Of a DNA stretch of 64,000 nucleotides, positions 1 through 8,778 are shown piece by piece. Under the pieces are notes generated by a model, which made no database searches, was not told the origin of the DNA, and saw only the letters and a list, made by a program, of their open reading frames with translations. The position numbers and the translations under genes are program-made. The stretch's first letter is position 1. Every line of letters starts with the position of its first letter. The stretch covers positions 1 through 64,000 of the forward strand of contig NZ_JAEMGS010000001.1 of assembly GCF_017309075.1 (NCBI RefSeq). Reading direction: 5' to 3'. The DNA is from Motiliproteus sp. SC1-56. Its GTDB lineage: Bacteria > Pseudomonadota > Gammaproteobacteria > Pseudomonadales > Balneatricaceae.

Positions 1-16
1 TCAAACTCTTCAGTTT
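1..16 (-). rRNA. rrs: 16S rRNA, 5' end only
   Basis: On the minus strand these bases read AAACTGAAGAGTTTGA, which matches the 5' end of gammaproteobacterial 16S rRNA (E. coli AAATTGAAGAGTTTGA). The rest of the gene lies outside the window. The leader, boxA and two promoters just upstream support the call. The exact mature 5' end is placed by homology only. Confidence 0.85.
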
Positions 17-218
17 AAATTTGTCGCCACTCGAAAGTGACTAAAATCTAGCTCAAAGCAAAAACTGGAATACTTAACTGTTCGTAAGTACGAATAGTTC
101 TATGAATTCACGAGTCACTTGCTTCGATAAGTCTTTACAACCTATCCCGGCAAGCGCCCACACGAATTGCATGGTCGATTTGTTAAAGAGCGTTCCGCTT
201 TCCTCAAGCGGGGCCGAG
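17..218 (-). promoter_or_regulatory. rRNA operon leader with boxA antitermination site
   Basis: This is the transcribed spacer between promoter P2 and the 16S rRNA. Minus-strand bases 191-180 read GCTCTTTAACAA, the rrn boxA that loads NusB/S10 for antitermination. About 13 bases further on comes the conserved leader piece AATTCGTGTGGGCGCTTG (about 168-151). A small hairpin with arms CACT/AGTG just before the 16S start probably belongs to the precursor stem cut by RNase III. Confidence 0.85.
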
Positions 219-246
219 ATTCTATCTCAACCAATTTCGAAGTCAA
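219..246 (-). promoter_or_regulatory. rRNA promoter P2
   Basis: Minus-strand -35 TTGACT (246-241), 16-base spacer, -10 TAGAAT (224-219), followed by a G+C-rich discriminator (CTCGGCCCC) typical of stringently controlled rRNA promoters. It lies about 30 bases upstream of boxA. Confidence 0.8.
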
Positions 247-326
247 CTTGTTTTGCAGAGAAATTTGTTTGAAAACTTGTCTGCCGGTTGGCTTCGTGTG
301 CTGCCTCAGCGACAACGTGGGGGCGT

Positions 327-354
327 ATTCTACAGCCCCGTTTCCTGCCGTCAA
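327..354 (-). promoter_or_regulatory. rRNA promoter P1
   Basis: Minus-strand -35 TTGACG (354-349), 16-base spacer, -10 TAGAAT (332-327), then a C-rich discriminator. An A/T-rich stretch just upstream (about 358-374) could act as an UP element. P1 lies about 70 bases after the tatC stop, so tat transcripts may run into the rrn unit; no clear terminator was seen between them. Confidence 0.8.
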
Positions 355-427
355 CGACTTTTTTAGAAAAAGGCAAACTTAGTGATTGGAGGCCCCGGTG
401 GGCTCATCCGCACCTGCCGACTGTAGG

Positions 428-1192
428 CTAGGCACTTTCCTCGTCGGCGCCCTTCGGGGAAAAGATCTGGCCCATGATAATGCCCGCTTCAAAAAGCAGC
501 CACATAGGTAGGGCGAGCAACGTCTGGGAGATTACGTCCGGCGGTGTCAGCAACATACCGATCACGAAACAGCCGACGATAACGTAGGCCCGCTTCTCAC
601 GCAGACTCTCTACCGTGGTTACCCCGCTCCAAAGCAACAACAGGGTGGCGATGGGAATTTCGAACACGATGCCGAAAGCGAAAAAGAGCTTCAGCACGAA
701 GTTGAGGTAGCTGCTGATATCGGTCATCACCGCCACGTTTTCCGGACCGGTGCTGGTGAAAAAGCCGAAGATCAGAGGAAACACCACGAAATAGGCGAAC
801 GCGACCCCGGAATAGAACAGAGCGATACTGGAGACCAGCAACGGTATCGCCACCTTCTTCTCATGCTGGTAGAGGCCCGGCGAAATAAAGCTCCAAGCCT
901 GGTGCAGGATGAAGGGTATGGCGCCAAAAATAGCCAGCACCAACGTCAGCTTGAAGGGTGCGAAGAACGGCGAGGTCACGTCCGTGGCGATCATGCTGGT
1001 CCCCTCGGGAAGCAGCTCGGTCAGGGGCGCGGACAGATAGGCGTAGAGGTCGTTGGCAAAATAGAAGAGCGGGAGAAAAATGACGAGCACGACCAGAAGA
1101 CTGCGTAGGATTCGGTCGCGCAGTTCCACCAAGTGGGACACCAGCGGCTGCACCGCGTCCTCGGATGCGGGGTCGTACTGATTTTCGCTCAT
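428..1192 (-). CDS. tatC: Sec-independent translocase subunit TatC
   Basis: TatC is the multispanning inner-membrane receptor that binds twin-arginine signal peptides of folded proteins and works with TatA and TatB. The 254 residues match the family length. The N-terminal HLVELRDR motif starts at residue 20, followed by the conserved FISPGLYQHEKK loop and a Glu in FGIVFEIPI before the later membrane helices, and LTPPDVISQ near the C-terminus. Six hydrophobic segments are visible. The ATG overlaps the tatB stop by 4 bases, so translation is probably coupled. It is the last gene of the tatABC cluster. Confidence 0.97.
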   Translation of the reverse strand: MSENQYDPASEDAVQPLVSHLVELRDRILRSLLVVLVIFLPLFYFANDLYAYLSAPLTELLPEGTSMIATDVTSPFFAPFKLTLVLAIFGAIPFILHQAWSFISPGLYQHEKKVAIPLLVSSIALFYSGVAFAYFVVFPLIFGFFTSTGPENVAVMTDISSYLNFVLKLFFAFGIVFEIPIATLLLLWSGVTTVESLREKRAYVIVGCFVIGMLLTPPDVISQTLLALPMWLLFEAGIIMGQIFSPKGADEESA

Positions 1193-1575
1193 GATTGTTT
1201 GGTATCCGACGGAGAAGGCGCGGCGGACGCCTCGGCAGCGGGCTCCGGCTCGAGCTGAGTTTTATCCTGGCTAGCGGATTGACCGGCTTCAGGTTTGCCT
1301 GTCGGCAGAATTTCATCGCGCAGAGACTCGTGGAAGGGGCGTTGCATGGTTTCCATGCCCGACTCCAGCCTCTCCTGCTGTTCTTTGGCCGCCCGGCGCA
1401 TCTCCTCGACCCGCAGCTCTTCCGAAATCTCTTTCTGAACACTGCCGATGGTGCGCTTGATCCGCCCCGCCCACAAACCCACCGTCCGCAAGGCCGTGGG
1501 CAGCCGCTCCGGCCCCAGTACGATGAGCGCGACCACGGCGACGATTAGAATCTCTGTGAAGCCGATATCAAACAT
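1189..1575 (-). CDS. tatB: Sec-independent translocase subunit TatB
   Basis: TatB forms the signal-peptide receptor with TatC. The protein begins MFDIGFTEILIV, has one N-terminal membrane helix, the conserved hinge LGPERLP at about residues 20-26, an amphipathic helix rich in Arg and Glu, and a low-complexity Ala/Pro/Ser tail. The 128 residues fit TatB rather than TatA, as does the Glu in the N-terminal FTEIL. It lies 28 bases after tatA and overlaps tatC by 4. Confidence 0.96.
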   Translation of the reverse strand: MFDIGFTEILIVAVVALIVLGPERLPTALRTVGLWAGRIKRTIGSVQKEISEELRVEEMRRAAKEQQERLESGMETMQRPFHESLRDEILPTGKPEAGQSASQDKTQLEPEPAAEASAAPSPSDTKQS

Positions 1576-1603
1576 GGATTAACCCGACTGCCGTGACCCA
1601 CGG

Positions 1604-1849
1604 TCACTTTTCCGGGGTTTTCTCCTGCTCTTTAGCTTGCGCGGTAGTGTCCGTGAACTCGGCGTCCTTTTCCTCTTTGGCGATCTGCTTGGGCTCTTTC
1701 TCCTCGTCCTCGTTCATGGCCTTCTTGAACCCTTTAACCGCGCTACCCAGGTCGCCGCCGAGGTTGCGGAACTTCTTCGTTCCAAAAATCAGGACGATAA
1801 TCAGCAGGACGATCAGCAACTGCCAGATACTAATACCACCAAAGCCCAT
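1604..1849 (-). CDS. tatA: Sec-independent translocase pore subunit TatA
   Basis: TatA oligomerises to make the transport path for folded Tat substrates. The 81 residues start [10 protein letters not shown], with one membrane helix (about 7-22), the FGTKKFR hinge, an amphipathic GxxxxxFKKAM helix and a charged tail. I use the ATG at 1849 because AGGAGA lies about 7 bases upstream and homologues start MG(F/I). A longer frame to 1888 adds 13 unlike residues. About 120 bases separate it from hisE upstream. Confidence 0.95.
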   Translation of the reverse strand: MGFGGISIWQLLIVLLIIVLIFGTKKFRNLGGDLGSAVKGFKKAMNEDEEKEPKQIAKEEKDAEFTDTTAQAKEQEKTPEK

Positions 1850-1969
1850 ATTTATTCTCCTATCAGGTTGCCTGGTCCAGGCACTCAAGCCGGGTCACGC
1901 CTCTAGGGGCGATCTGTTCCTCCCGGTAACGAACGCTCTTTTATCAGCCGTCGTGCGGCCCGTTAGCCC

Positions 1970-2320
1970 TCACTTCTGCCCACGCGAGGCCTTTTCCTCC
2001 AAGCCGGACAGACCGAAGCGACGGCCTAACTCGTTGAGCACATCCTCAGGCCCCAGGCCCAGGTGGGACAGCATAACCAAGCTATGAAACCACAAATCCG
2101 CCGTTTCACCAACCAACTCGTCAGTCCTGCCCGACGATGCCGCATCTTTGGCCGCCAGAATGGTTTCGGTTGCCTCTTCGCCAACCTTTTCTAGGATCTT
2201 ATTCAGCCCCTTGGCGTGCAGGCTCGCCACATAGGAACTCTCTGCCGGCGCCTCTTTCCGGGCCTCCAGAACCTGGGCAAGGGCGCCCAACACTTGGTCT
2301 GTCATCATTGGGTTACCCAT
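1970..2320 (-). CDS. hisE: phosphoribosyl-ATP pyrophosphatase HisE
   Basis: HisE hydrolyses phosphoribosyl-ATP to phosphoribosyl-AMP, the second step of histidine synthesis. The 116-residue all-helical protein shows the MazG-like metal site KVGEEATE (about residues 45-52) and GETADLWFH. It overlaps hisI by 8 bases if it starts at 2320; ATG codons at 2308 and 2305 are equally possible since no strong ribosome site decides. HisE and HisI are separate genes here, as in Pseudomonas, not fused as in enterics. Confidence 0.95.
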   Translation of the reverse strand: MGNPMMTDQVLGALAQVLEARKEAPAESSYVASLHAKGLNKILEKVGEEATETILAAKDAASSGRTDELVGETADLWFHSLVMLSHLGLGPEDVLNELGRRFGLSGLEEKASRGQK

Positions 2321-2699
2321 AGATTGAATCCGGGTCTTTAATCACCGGCTCCACCGGCTGCCACTGCCCGTCACGCAACGCCTTGTAGAAACAGTGCTCC
2401 CGGCCGGTGTGACAGGCAATGCCGCCCAGCTGCTCGACCTGCAGGAGAATCACATCGCTGTCACAATCCAGCCGCATTCCATGAAGCTTCTGGACATGAC
2501 CGGAGGCTTCGCCCTTTCGCCAAAGCTTCCCCCTTGAGCGTGACCAGTAAATGGCGCGCCCTTCGGCCACGGAAAGCGCCAGAGATTCACGATTCATCCA
2601 GGCCATCATCAGTACTTGGCCACTGCGATAATCCTGGGCAATTGCGGGAACCAGTCCGTCAGGGGTCCATTGAATTTCATCCAGCCAGGCTAGGCTCAT
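2313..2699 (-). CDS. hisI: phosphoribosyl-AMP cyclohydrolase HisI
   Basis: HisI opens the adenine ring of phosphoribosyl-AMP, the third step of histidine synthesis. The 128 residues contain the [12 protein letters not shown] substrate loop (52-63), SGH, the metal-binding DCDSD (78-82) and the zinc cysteines C79, C96 and C103 (the last two in CHTGREHC). It lies 3 bases after ubiB and overlaps hisE, so it is probably co-transcribed with the ubiquinone genes. Confidence 0.96.
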   Translation of the reverse strand: MSLAWLDEIQWTPDGLVPAIAQDYRSGQVLMMAWMNRESLALSVAEGRAIYWSRSRGKLWRKGEASGHVQKLHGMRLDCDSDVILLQVEQLGGIACHTGREHCFYKALRDGQWQPVEPVIKDPDSIYG

Positions 2700-2702
2700 A
2701 CC

Positions 2703-4334
2703 TTACCTCCTGCGCTCCAGACTCAGCAGAACAACGCCGGCGGCGGCCAGCACCCAACTCGCCGGGGGCATCGCCTCCACCTGCGGCCAGGTCACAACCT
2801 GAGCACTCAAAAGGGCAGCCCCGACAGCAACCAGGCCGGCAAGGCGTCCCCAGTGCACGTCCCAACCCCGTCTTGGCTCGGGATTCACCCGCGCCGCCAG
2901 CTCAAGCTCCTCCAGCTGCTTAAGCTGCTGAAGAGCGCCATGAAAAAGCTGCGGCATCTGGGGAAGGTGCTCAATCAATTCCGGCGCGCGTTCCTTCATA
3001 TTGCGATACAACGCCCGCGCACCCACCCGCTCTCGCATCCACTTTTCGAGGAAGGGCTTGGCGGTTTGCCAGAGGTCCAGGTCCGGGTACAGCTGCCGTC
3101 CCAGCCCCTCAATGTTGAGCAGCGTTTTTTGCAGCAGCACCAACTGCGGCTGCACCTCCATATTGTACCGGCGGGCGGTCTGGAACAACCCAAGCAGGAC
3201 CTGACCAAAGGAGATCTCTTTCAGCGGCTTCTCAAAGAACGGCTCGCAGACACTGCGAATGGCCGACTCGAAATCGTTGACATTGGTATCCCGCGGCACC
3301 CAGCCGGATTCGACATGCAGCTGCGCCACCTGCTTGTAATCACGCTTGAAAAAAGCAAGGAAGTTACGGGCCAGATAGCTCTGATCCTCAGGAGTCAAAG
3401 AGCCCACGATGCCAAAATCCAGCGCGATGTATTGCGGATCCTGGGGATGCTGATGAGAAACGTAAACATTGCCCGGGTGCATGTCGGCGTGAAAGAAGCT
3501 GTCACGGAACACCTGGGTGAAAAAAATCTCCACCCCCCGCTCGGCCAGGAGGCGGAAGTCAGTCTGCTGGGCCTTGAGGGACGCCACATCGGAAACGGGC
3601 ACGCCGTAGATACGCTCCATGACCAGCACATCGCGGTGCGTATAGTCCCAGTAAACCTCCGGCACATAGAGAATCGGGGAGTTTTCAAAGTTACGCTTCA
3701 ACTGGGAAGCGTTACCCGCCTCGCGACGCAGGTCCAGCTCGTCGAAGATGGTCTTTTCATATTCGGCCACCACCTCCACCGGCCTCAGGCGCCGACCTTC
3801 CGACCATACGGCCTGAACCAGGTGAGCCAGGGTAAAGAGCAGACTGACATCCTGGCGGATCACTCGGTTGATACCCGGTCGGATCACTTTCACCACGACG
3901 GCCTCACCGGAATGCAGGCGTGCGGTATGGACCTGCGCCACGGAGGCAGAGGCCAGCGGCGTGGAGTCGAATTCGCTGAACAGCTCTGCCACGGTCTGCC
4001 CCAGCGCACGCTCGACAATCCGAACTGCGCGCTCTCCACAGAAGGGCGGCACCCGGTCCTGCAAAAGGGTGAGCTCTGCGGCGATATCCTCAGGCAGCAG
4101 ATCTTGCCGGGTGGACAACATCTGACCGAACTTGACGAAAATCGGCCCCAGCTCCTCCATTGCCAGACGCAGGCGCTCACCGCGAGGACGCTGGCAGCGC
4201 CAAAGATAGCGCCAGGGGACCAACATCAGCCAGGCGCGCACGTACCAAGGCAGCGGCAAGCCATCGAACAGGTTGTCGAGGCGATAACGGGCCACCACGC
4301 GGGTAATTTTCAGTAGACGGAGCAATCGGGACAC
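2703..4334 (-). CDS. ubiB: ubiquinone biosynthesis kinase-like protein UbiB
   Basis: UbiB is an atypical protein-kinase-like ATPase of the ABC1/ADCK family required for ubiquinone synthesis at the inner membrane. Of 543 residues, KFGQ (68-71) is the family-specific N-terminal motif; the Ala-rich loop ASASVAQVH is at 128-136, the Lys of VVVKVIRPG near 149, HADMHPGN and LDFG follow, and two C-terminal membrane helices end the protein. The start is GTG at 4334. In Pseudomonas and E. coli ubiJ lies between ubiE and ubiB; here only 45 bases separate them. Confidence 0.96.
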   Translation of the reverse strand: MSRLLRLLKITRVVARYRLDNLFDGLPLPWYVRAWLMLVPWRYLWRCQRPRGERLRLAMEELGPIFVKFGQMLSTRQDLLPEDIAAELTLLQDRVPPFCGERAVRIVERALGQTVAELFSEFDSTPLASASVAQVHTARLHSGEAVVVKVIRPGINRVIRQDVSLLFTLAHLVQAVWSEGRRLRPVEVVAEYEKTIFDELDLRREAGNASQLKRNFENSPILYVPEVYWDYTHRDVLVMERIYGVPVSDVASLKAQQTDFRLLAERGVEIFFTQVFRDSFFHADMHPGNVYVSHQHPQDPQYIALDFGIVGSLTPEDQSYLARNFLAFFKRDYKQVAQLHVESGWVPRDTNVNDFESAIRSVCEPFFEKPLKEISFGQVLLGLFQTARRYNMEVQPQLVLLQKTLLNIEGLGRQLYPDLDLWQTAKPFLEKWMRERVGARALYRNMKERAPELIEHLPQMPQLFHGALQQLKQLEELELAARVNPEPRRGWDVHWGRLAGLVAVGAALLSAQVVTWPQVEAMPPASWVLAAAGVVLLSLERRR

Positions 4335-4379
4335 AGCTTCGGGCCTTCAACAACAGTCTTTTGGGAGCAGGGGCGGCGC

Positions 4380-5141
4380 CTAGGGTTTGATGCCCTTGTG
4401 CAAGGCGACCACACCACCGGTCATGTTGTGATATTGGCAGCGGACCAGCCCGGCCGCTTCCATCATTCCCTTCAGGGTATCCTGGTCCGGGTGCATGCGA
4501 ATGGACTCGGCTAGGTAACGGTAGCTGTCGGCATCGTTCACCACCGCCTTGCCCATCATCGGCAGCAAGCTGAATGAATAGGTGTCGTAGACCTTGCTCA
4601 GAATCGGCAGAATCGGCTTGGAAAACTCCAGCACCAGCAGGCGTCCACCGGGCTTGAGCACCCGTTTCATGGAGGCGAGCGCACGGTCCTTGTGGGTCAC
4701 GTTACGCAAGCCGAAGGCGATGGTGATGCAGTCGAAGTAGTTATCCGGAAAAGGCAGGGCCTCGGCGTTGGCCTGGACGAAACGCACGTTGCCGCTAACC
4801 CCGCTGTCCTGCAGCTTATCCCGACCAACGTTGAGCATGGAGTCATTGATATCGGCTAGGATCACCTGCCCTTGGGGACCGACCAGACGCGAAAACTTGC
4901 GGGTAAGGTCGCCGGTGCCGCCGGCAATATCCAGCACCCGCTGCCCCGCCCTGACACCGCTGTATTCGATGGTGAACGCTTTCCACAGACGGTGAACTCC
5001 GAAGGACATCAAATCGTTCATGATGTCGTATTTGGCGGCCACGGAGTGGAACACCTCGGCAACCCGCTGCTCTTTCTCATGGATATCGACTTGCCGATAA
5101 CCGAAATGGGTCGTATTGGAGGCGTCGTGCGGATTGTTCAT
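4380..5141 (-). CDS. ubiE: ubiquinone/menaquinone C-methyltransferase UbiE
   Basis: UbiE is a SAM-dependent C-methyltransferase of quinone synthesis (2-methoxy-6-polyprenylbenzoquinol or demethylmenaquinol). The 253 residues carry the SAM motif [12 protein letters not shown], then [10 protein letters not shown], and the family signature [10 protein letters not shown] plus [14 protein letters not shown]. It is the first gene of ubiE-ubiB-hisI-hisE-tatABC, with a probable promoter in the short gap before it. Confidence 0.96.
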   Translation of the reverse strand: MNNPHDASNTTHFGYRQVDIHEKEQRVAEVFHSVAAKYDIMNDLMSFGVHRLWKAFTIEYSGVRAGQRVLDIAGGTGDLTRKFSRLVGPQGQVILADINDSMLNVGRDKLQDSGVSGNVRFVQANAEALPFPDNYFDCITIAFGLRNVTHKDRALASMKRVLKPGGRLLVLEFSKPILPILSKVYDTYSFSLLPMMGKAVVNDADSYRYLAESIRMHPDQDTLKGMMEAAGLVRCQYHNMTGGVVALHKGIKP

Positions 5142-5191
5142 AAGCGCTCTGAGGTCAGTGGGCCAAAAGCCGGGTGGAATAAAAAGCGGCC

Positions 5192-5197
5192 ATTATA
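5192..5197 (-). promoter_or_regulatory. probable ubiE promoter (-10 box)
   Basis: Minus-strand bases 5197-5192 read a perfect TATAAT, 51 bases before the ubiE ATG. No good -35 is seen at 16-18 bases (the hexamer there reads GCTCCC), so this is a -10 match only. It would serve the whole ubiE-to-tatC run. Confidence 0.45.
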
Positions 5198-5210
5198 GCC
5201 CTATTCCCCG

Positions 5211-6779
5211 TCAGGGAGCTATGACGCAGCAGTTACGCCCCTTGCGCTTGGCCTCGTACAGCGCGCTGTCCGCCCGGTGGAACACCTCCGCCGGGGTCTC
5301 GGAGGGGCCAAATTCTGCGATACCGAACGACATGGTGATCTTCACCGGCTCACCCTTGAAGTTGAAAGGACTGGCGGCGATTTTCGCCCGCAGTTTTTCC
5401 ATCACCGCCCGGCTGTGCTCGGCGCTGGTTTCAGGCAGCAGCAGGACAAACTCCTCTCCGCCGTATCGGGCGACAAAATCCGTCTCCCGAATCCCCATGG
5501 GAAGCAGCTTGCCGATCAGGCGTAACACCTTGTCCCCGGCCAGGTGACCGAAGGTATCGTTGATCTGCTTGAACCGGTCTAAGTCGCAGGCGACCAGGGT
5601 CAGCTCCCCGGCATAACGGGCCCAGCGGGCAAACTCCTGCTTTACCCGCTCGTCATAGGCTGCGCGGTTGGGCAGGCCGGTGAGCGGGTCAGAGAGCGCG
5701 CGCAACCGCTGCTCTTCCAGGTGGTGTTGCACCCGTTTGGCCTCGGCCTCCATGCCCGCCAGTTTCTTCTGCATCACCGCCAGCCGGGCTTCGGTCTCCT
5801 GCTCTCGTTGAGCCTGATCTTCCCGGTACCGGTCCATGGCCGCGACGATGTCCCCCAGCTGCTGACGAACGGAGCGTTTCAGCTGATCCAGGGTCTGCGC
5901 CGTATCCAAGCTCTGCTCAACCTGGGCAAAATCCCGGCGCAGCGTGGTATCCAGACGGTTAGCATTGTTACGCACCAGCGTCTGGTGCTGGCGGCTCGCC
6001 CCCAGAAATTCCTGAATATCGTGCAGCTGGGCGTTCAGCCCGGCGAGGTAGTTCTCGAACTCCTCCTGCCCCGTCACTGCGGACTTTAGGGCCAGCTCCA
6101 GTGCATTACTGAACAGCGACTCCAGCTCGTTCCAGGCAAACCCGGACTCAATACGGGTGATCAACTTGCGGGCCTGCGGCAGGAGCCCGACGGGCACCGA
6201 GAGCTGCTCCAAAAGCTCGATCAGCAGCCCTCCGATCCGAAGCGAAACCAGCTGAAGCTCCTCTTCCGCTTCAGCGGCTTCCCCCGCATCGCTGCCTGGC
6301 GCAGTCGCGGCCACAGTGCGCAGAGCCTGCTGCTGAAGCAAAGCGACTTCATGCAGCAGGCGGGGGTATTCGTAGTAGTTTTCAACCCGCTCCGAGAGCG
6401 ATTGCAGCAACTCATCGAGCCGGGAACGCCCCTCTTCCGCCAACGGCAGCTCGTCCAGCTGGGTGAGCTGCTGCCGGAGCGCCTCCAGAGAGCGGTTCAC
6501 CCCTTCCTCGCGACGCTGGAAGTAGCCCAGGATGCCCCGCTCAAGCGCACCGGCCTGATTACGAAAGCGGGGATCAAAGGGTTTCTGCTTCAGCGCAGCC
6601 TGCAGCGGCAAGACCTGGCTGTCGAGCTCCTGGTCGAGGCCTTTGGCAACGGCACACAGACGCTGCAAGGTCTTTCCCAGCGTCTCAACATCCGCTTCAC
6701 CGGTTTCCAGCTGCTGCTCAAGCTCCAGGCAGCGCCGCTTCCAGGCGCCGATGTCGGCATCATCAGGAATCTGACTCAA
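5211..6779 (-). CDS. diguanylate cyclase with long helical N-terminal region
   Basis: The C-terminal 164 residues (359-522) form a complete GGDEF domain: DPLTGLPNR, the metal Asp in CDLDRFKQIND (about 399), the active-site loop GGEEF (440-444) and an RETD inhibitory site (431-434) exactly five residues before it. It should make cyclic di-GMP from two GTP with product inhibition. Residues 1-350 are helical and partly coiled coil, with no signal peptide or membrane segment, so the protein is probably cytoplasmic. A GGDEF gene next to dsbA recalls PA5487 (dgcH) near dsbA in P. aeruginosa. The signal sensed is unknown. Confidence 0.9.
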   Translation of the reverse strand: MSQIPDDADIGAWKRRCLELEQQLETGEADVETLGKTLQRLCAVAKGLDQELDSQVLPLQAALKQKPFDPRFRNQAGALERGILGYFQRREEGVNRSLEALRQQLTQLDELPLAEEGRSRLDELLQSLSERVENYYEYPRLLHEVALLQQQALRTVAATAPGSDAGEAAEAEEELQLVSLRIGGLLIELLEQLSVPVGLLPQARKLITRIESGFAWNELESLFSNALELALKSAVTGQEEFENYLAGLNAQLHDIQEFLGASRQHQTLVRNNANRLDTTLRRDFAQVEQSLDTAQTLDQLKRSVRQQLGDIVAAMDRYREDQAQREQETEARLAVMQKKLAGMEAEAKRVQHHLEEQRLRALSDPLTGLPNRAAYDERVKQEFARWARYAGELTLVACDLDRFKQINDTFGHLAGDKVLRLIGKLLPMGIRETDFVARYGGEEFVLLLPETSAEHSRAVMEKLRAKIAASPFNFKGEPVKITMSFGIAEFGPSETPAEVFHRADSALYEAKRKGRNCCVIAP

Positions 6780-6817
6780 GATCGTGGTTCTCTCTATCGA
6801 TACTGCAACCGCCCGCC

Positions 6818-6847
6818 ATCATAGCCAATGCCCCCGAGGGCCGCCAA
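6818..6847 (-). promoter_or_regulatory. probable promoter of the diguanylate cyclase gene
   Basis: Minus-strand -35 TTGGCG (6847-6842), 18-base spacer, -10 TATGAT (6823-6818), in the 82-base gap after dsbA. It would start transcription about 30 bases before the cyclase ATG. Confidence 0.45.
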
Positions 6848-6861
6848 TGGCCCCTCAGCGC

Positions 6862-7494
6862 TTACAAGCCGCCCTTTTCTTTTTCGACCAGGTAGTCGAC
6901 AACCTCGAGCATCTCGCGCTGGCTGCCTGCTTTTTCCGCGGTGACCAGGTACTTGCCGTTGACGACCATCGAAGGGACGCCGCTGATGCGGTATTCCTGC
7001 GCCTTCTTTTTGCCCCGGCTCATCTGGGCATTGAGGGCAAAGGAGTCATAGGCCTTGTCAAAGTCCGCCTGACTGACCCCGAAGGCGGCAAAGAGCTCGG
7101 CCAGTTGCTCGCGCGTATTGATCGGGCGACGAATACGGTGGTACTGGTCAAACATGGCCGGGTGCAGCTGCTCTTCGACACCGAGGGTCTTGGCCAGGTA
7201 ATAAGCCTTGGCCGCCTCCTGCTGGTTGGGACGGAACACCACTGGAATGTGTTTGAAGTCGACATACTCGGGCACTTGCGCCTTCCAGGGACCAAGGTAA
7301 CGCTCGAAGTTGTTGCAGTGGGGGCACCAGTAGCCAAACACCTCCACTACCTCCACCTTGCTGGGGTCTTGCGTACGCACCGGCTGCGGCAGTGATTCGT
7401 AATGAACCCCCTCCGTGTATTGAGCGGCCTGGGCCGTCAGCACCCACCCCGGCAACACCAGGATCAACGCCATGCGCTTGAGTAGTTTCAACAT
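6862..7494 (-). CDS. dsbA: periplasmic thiol:disulfide oxidoreductase DsbA
   Basis: DsbA puts disulfide bonds into exported proteins. An N-terminal signal peptide ends at about residue 23 (AQA). The thioredoxin-fold active site CPHC is at 57-60 (FGYWCPHCNNFE) and the cis-proline loop is SGVPSMVVNGKYLV. The 210 residues match Pseudomonas DsbA. The 203 bases between it and the divergent gene at 7698 hold AAGGGG before the dsbA ATG but no convincing promoter pair. DsbA may support type IV pilin and secretin folding, which fits the many pil genes in the window; that link is inference. Confidence 0.95.
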   Translation of the reverse strand: MLKLLKRMALILVLPGWVLTAQAAQYTEGVHYESLPQPVRTQDPSKVEVVEVFGYWCPHCNNFERYLGPWKAQVPEYVDFKHIPVVFRPNQQEAAKAYYLAKTLGVEEQLHPAMFDQYHRIRRPINTREQLAELFAAFGVSQADFDKAYDSFALNAQMSRGKKKAQEYRISGVPSMVVNGKYLVTAEKAGSQREMLEVVDYLVEKEKGGL

Positions 7495-7697
7495 ACCTGT
7501 ATTCCCCTTTAATCAATAAAATCGCGTGCTTGGAACCACGGATCCCCGATAAGTTCGGCCCGAATTTTCCCCTGCGGGGGCCTTGTGAGGCAAGCCTTGC
7601 GCATAACCCCTTAAACTCACATGGAATTCAGTGTAGCTGCGCATATACTTAACGTAGCTACCGGAAGCTGAACTCAGAATGAATCAAGGATGAATCA

Positions 7698-8594
7698 ATG
7701 AGCTATTCGAAGTACACCCTCGCGGTGCTTTTGTTGCTGGTCGCGATAACCGGCAACGCAGCAAGCCATGTTGCACCGGATGCCGCCCGAATCGAGCATC
7801 TGGATGCCAGTCTGTCTGCGCTTTACCAGGCGCTCGAGCGAATCAGCGAAGGCAAACCGGATACCGCCACCCGTGACACGCTAAACAGCGTGCAACAGCG
7901 CCAGAAAGAAGCCCGGCGCCTGGCCGAAAAGGGTCAAAACGAGCAGGCATCTGCCCTGCTGGAAGAGGCCTTTACCGACCTGAAAATCCGCATCGCTGCA
8001 GTACGCGGTGGCTCGGGGCCTGCGATCGAGGCCGACGCGCCGAGCCCGCACCTGGAAGAAAAGCGTCGTGCAGACCTCAAGCATATCAACGACAGCCTCG
8101 ATGCCTTGCTCGGCGCACTGGTGGCGATCGGCGAAGAGAAAGGACGCAAGGAGCTGGCCGAGGAGATTCGAACCCAGGTTCACCACCATCAGCACTCAGC
8201 AAACGCACTGGCTGACCGGGGCGCTCTGGACGCCGCCCGCGCCGAGCTGGACGAGGCCCTGGTCACGGTAAAAACCGCCATTGCCACGCTGCGCAACCGG
8301 GAAACGCTGGTGCGCAGCCTGAACTTCGCCAACAAAGAAGAAGAGTACCGCTACGAGCTTGATCGCTACGAGACGTTCGCCATGCTGATTAAACTCCTGA
8401 CCGAGAAAAAATCCTTGGCGCCCGCCACTCAGGCACAGATGGAGGCATTCCAGGCCCAGGCGCGCAGCGAATACGCCGAAGCCCAGGCGGCTGCACGGGG
8501 CGGCGACTTCGAGACAGCCGTTAAACGCCAGGAGGCCAGCAATCAAAGCCTGATCAAGGCCATTCGCCGGGGCGGGGTTTTTATTCCCGGCTGA
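7698..8594 (+). CDS. secreted helical protein with three internal repeats, unknown function
   Basis: I do not recognise this 298-residue protein. It starts with a signal peptide (about 1-22, ending GNAAS), so it is probably periplasmic. The mature part is three related helical repeats of about 73-75 residues at about 31-103, 126-199 and 217-291. Each has a leading (H/R)(L/I)xxxLxxL(L/Y) type helix and a later A(R/E)xxLxEA-like helix followed by a K-rich end; repeats 1 and 2 are the most alike. AAGGA lies about 7 bases before the ATG. A TATACT at 7644-7649 could be its -10, without a good -35. It stands alone, opposite dsbA. Confidence 0.85.
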   Translation: MSYSKYTLAVLLLLVAITGNAASHVAPDAARIEHLDASLSALYQALERISEGKPDTATRDTLNSVQQRQKEARRLAEKGQNEQASALLEEAFTDLKIRIAAVRGGSGPAIEADAPSPHLEEKRRADLKHINDSLDALLGALVAIGEEKGRKELAEEIRTQVHHHQHSANALADRGALDAARAELDEALVTVKTAIATLRNRETLVRSLNFANKEEEYRYELDRYETFAMLIKLLTEKKSLAPATQAQMEAFQAQARSEYAEAQAAARGGDFETAVKRQEASNQSLIKAIRRGGVFIPG

Positions 8595-8638
8595 TCGTGT
8601 CTTTAGCCCCCGGGTATCCAGGAGCGTGAATAAAAAAC

Positions 8639-8678
8639 GGGCATAAAAAAAGGACCCGAAGGTCCTCTTTTCATGCCC
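8639..8678 (-). terminator. strong terminator ending the small RNA; may work both ways
   Basis: On the minus strand AGGACC-TTCG-GGTCCT is followed by a run of T, a classic intrinsic terminator with a UUCG loop, and it sits inside a wider GGGCAT/ATGCCC inverted repeat. On the plus strand the T run is poorer (CTCTTTT) but could still end the gene that stops at 8594. Confidence 0.85.
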
Positions 8679-8778
8679 ACTTCTTGTTGTTCTTATCAGG
8701 CGCTCGGCGTCCCCACCGTTGTTTTTTTTCTTGCTACCCTCATCAGGGCGTGGACTTTCTTGTTGTTATGCGAGGGAC
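8643..8778 (-). ncRNA. probable small RNA with three ARN tracts (Hfq/Crc-titrating type)
   Basis: No open reading frame covers this gap. On the minus strand a promoter-like region leads into about 130 bases ending at a strong terminator. Three A-rich tracts are made of uninterrupted A-R-N triplets: four at 8767-8756, six at 8735-8718 (AGC AAG AAA AAA AAC AAC) and five at 8694-8680 (AAG AAC AAC AAG AAG). A CCCT/AGGG hairpin (8748-8737) separates the first two. ARN repeats bind the distal face of Hfq, and CrcZ/CrcY-type RNAs in Pseudomonas carry repeated AAnAAnAA motifs between stems to titrate Hfq/Crc. The architecture matches; sequence identity to a known family is not established. Confidence 0.6.

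Noticed and set aside
142-382. Frames of 70-71 codons in the rRNA leader
   Set aside because: They overlie rrn promoters, boxA and leader, which explain the sequence.
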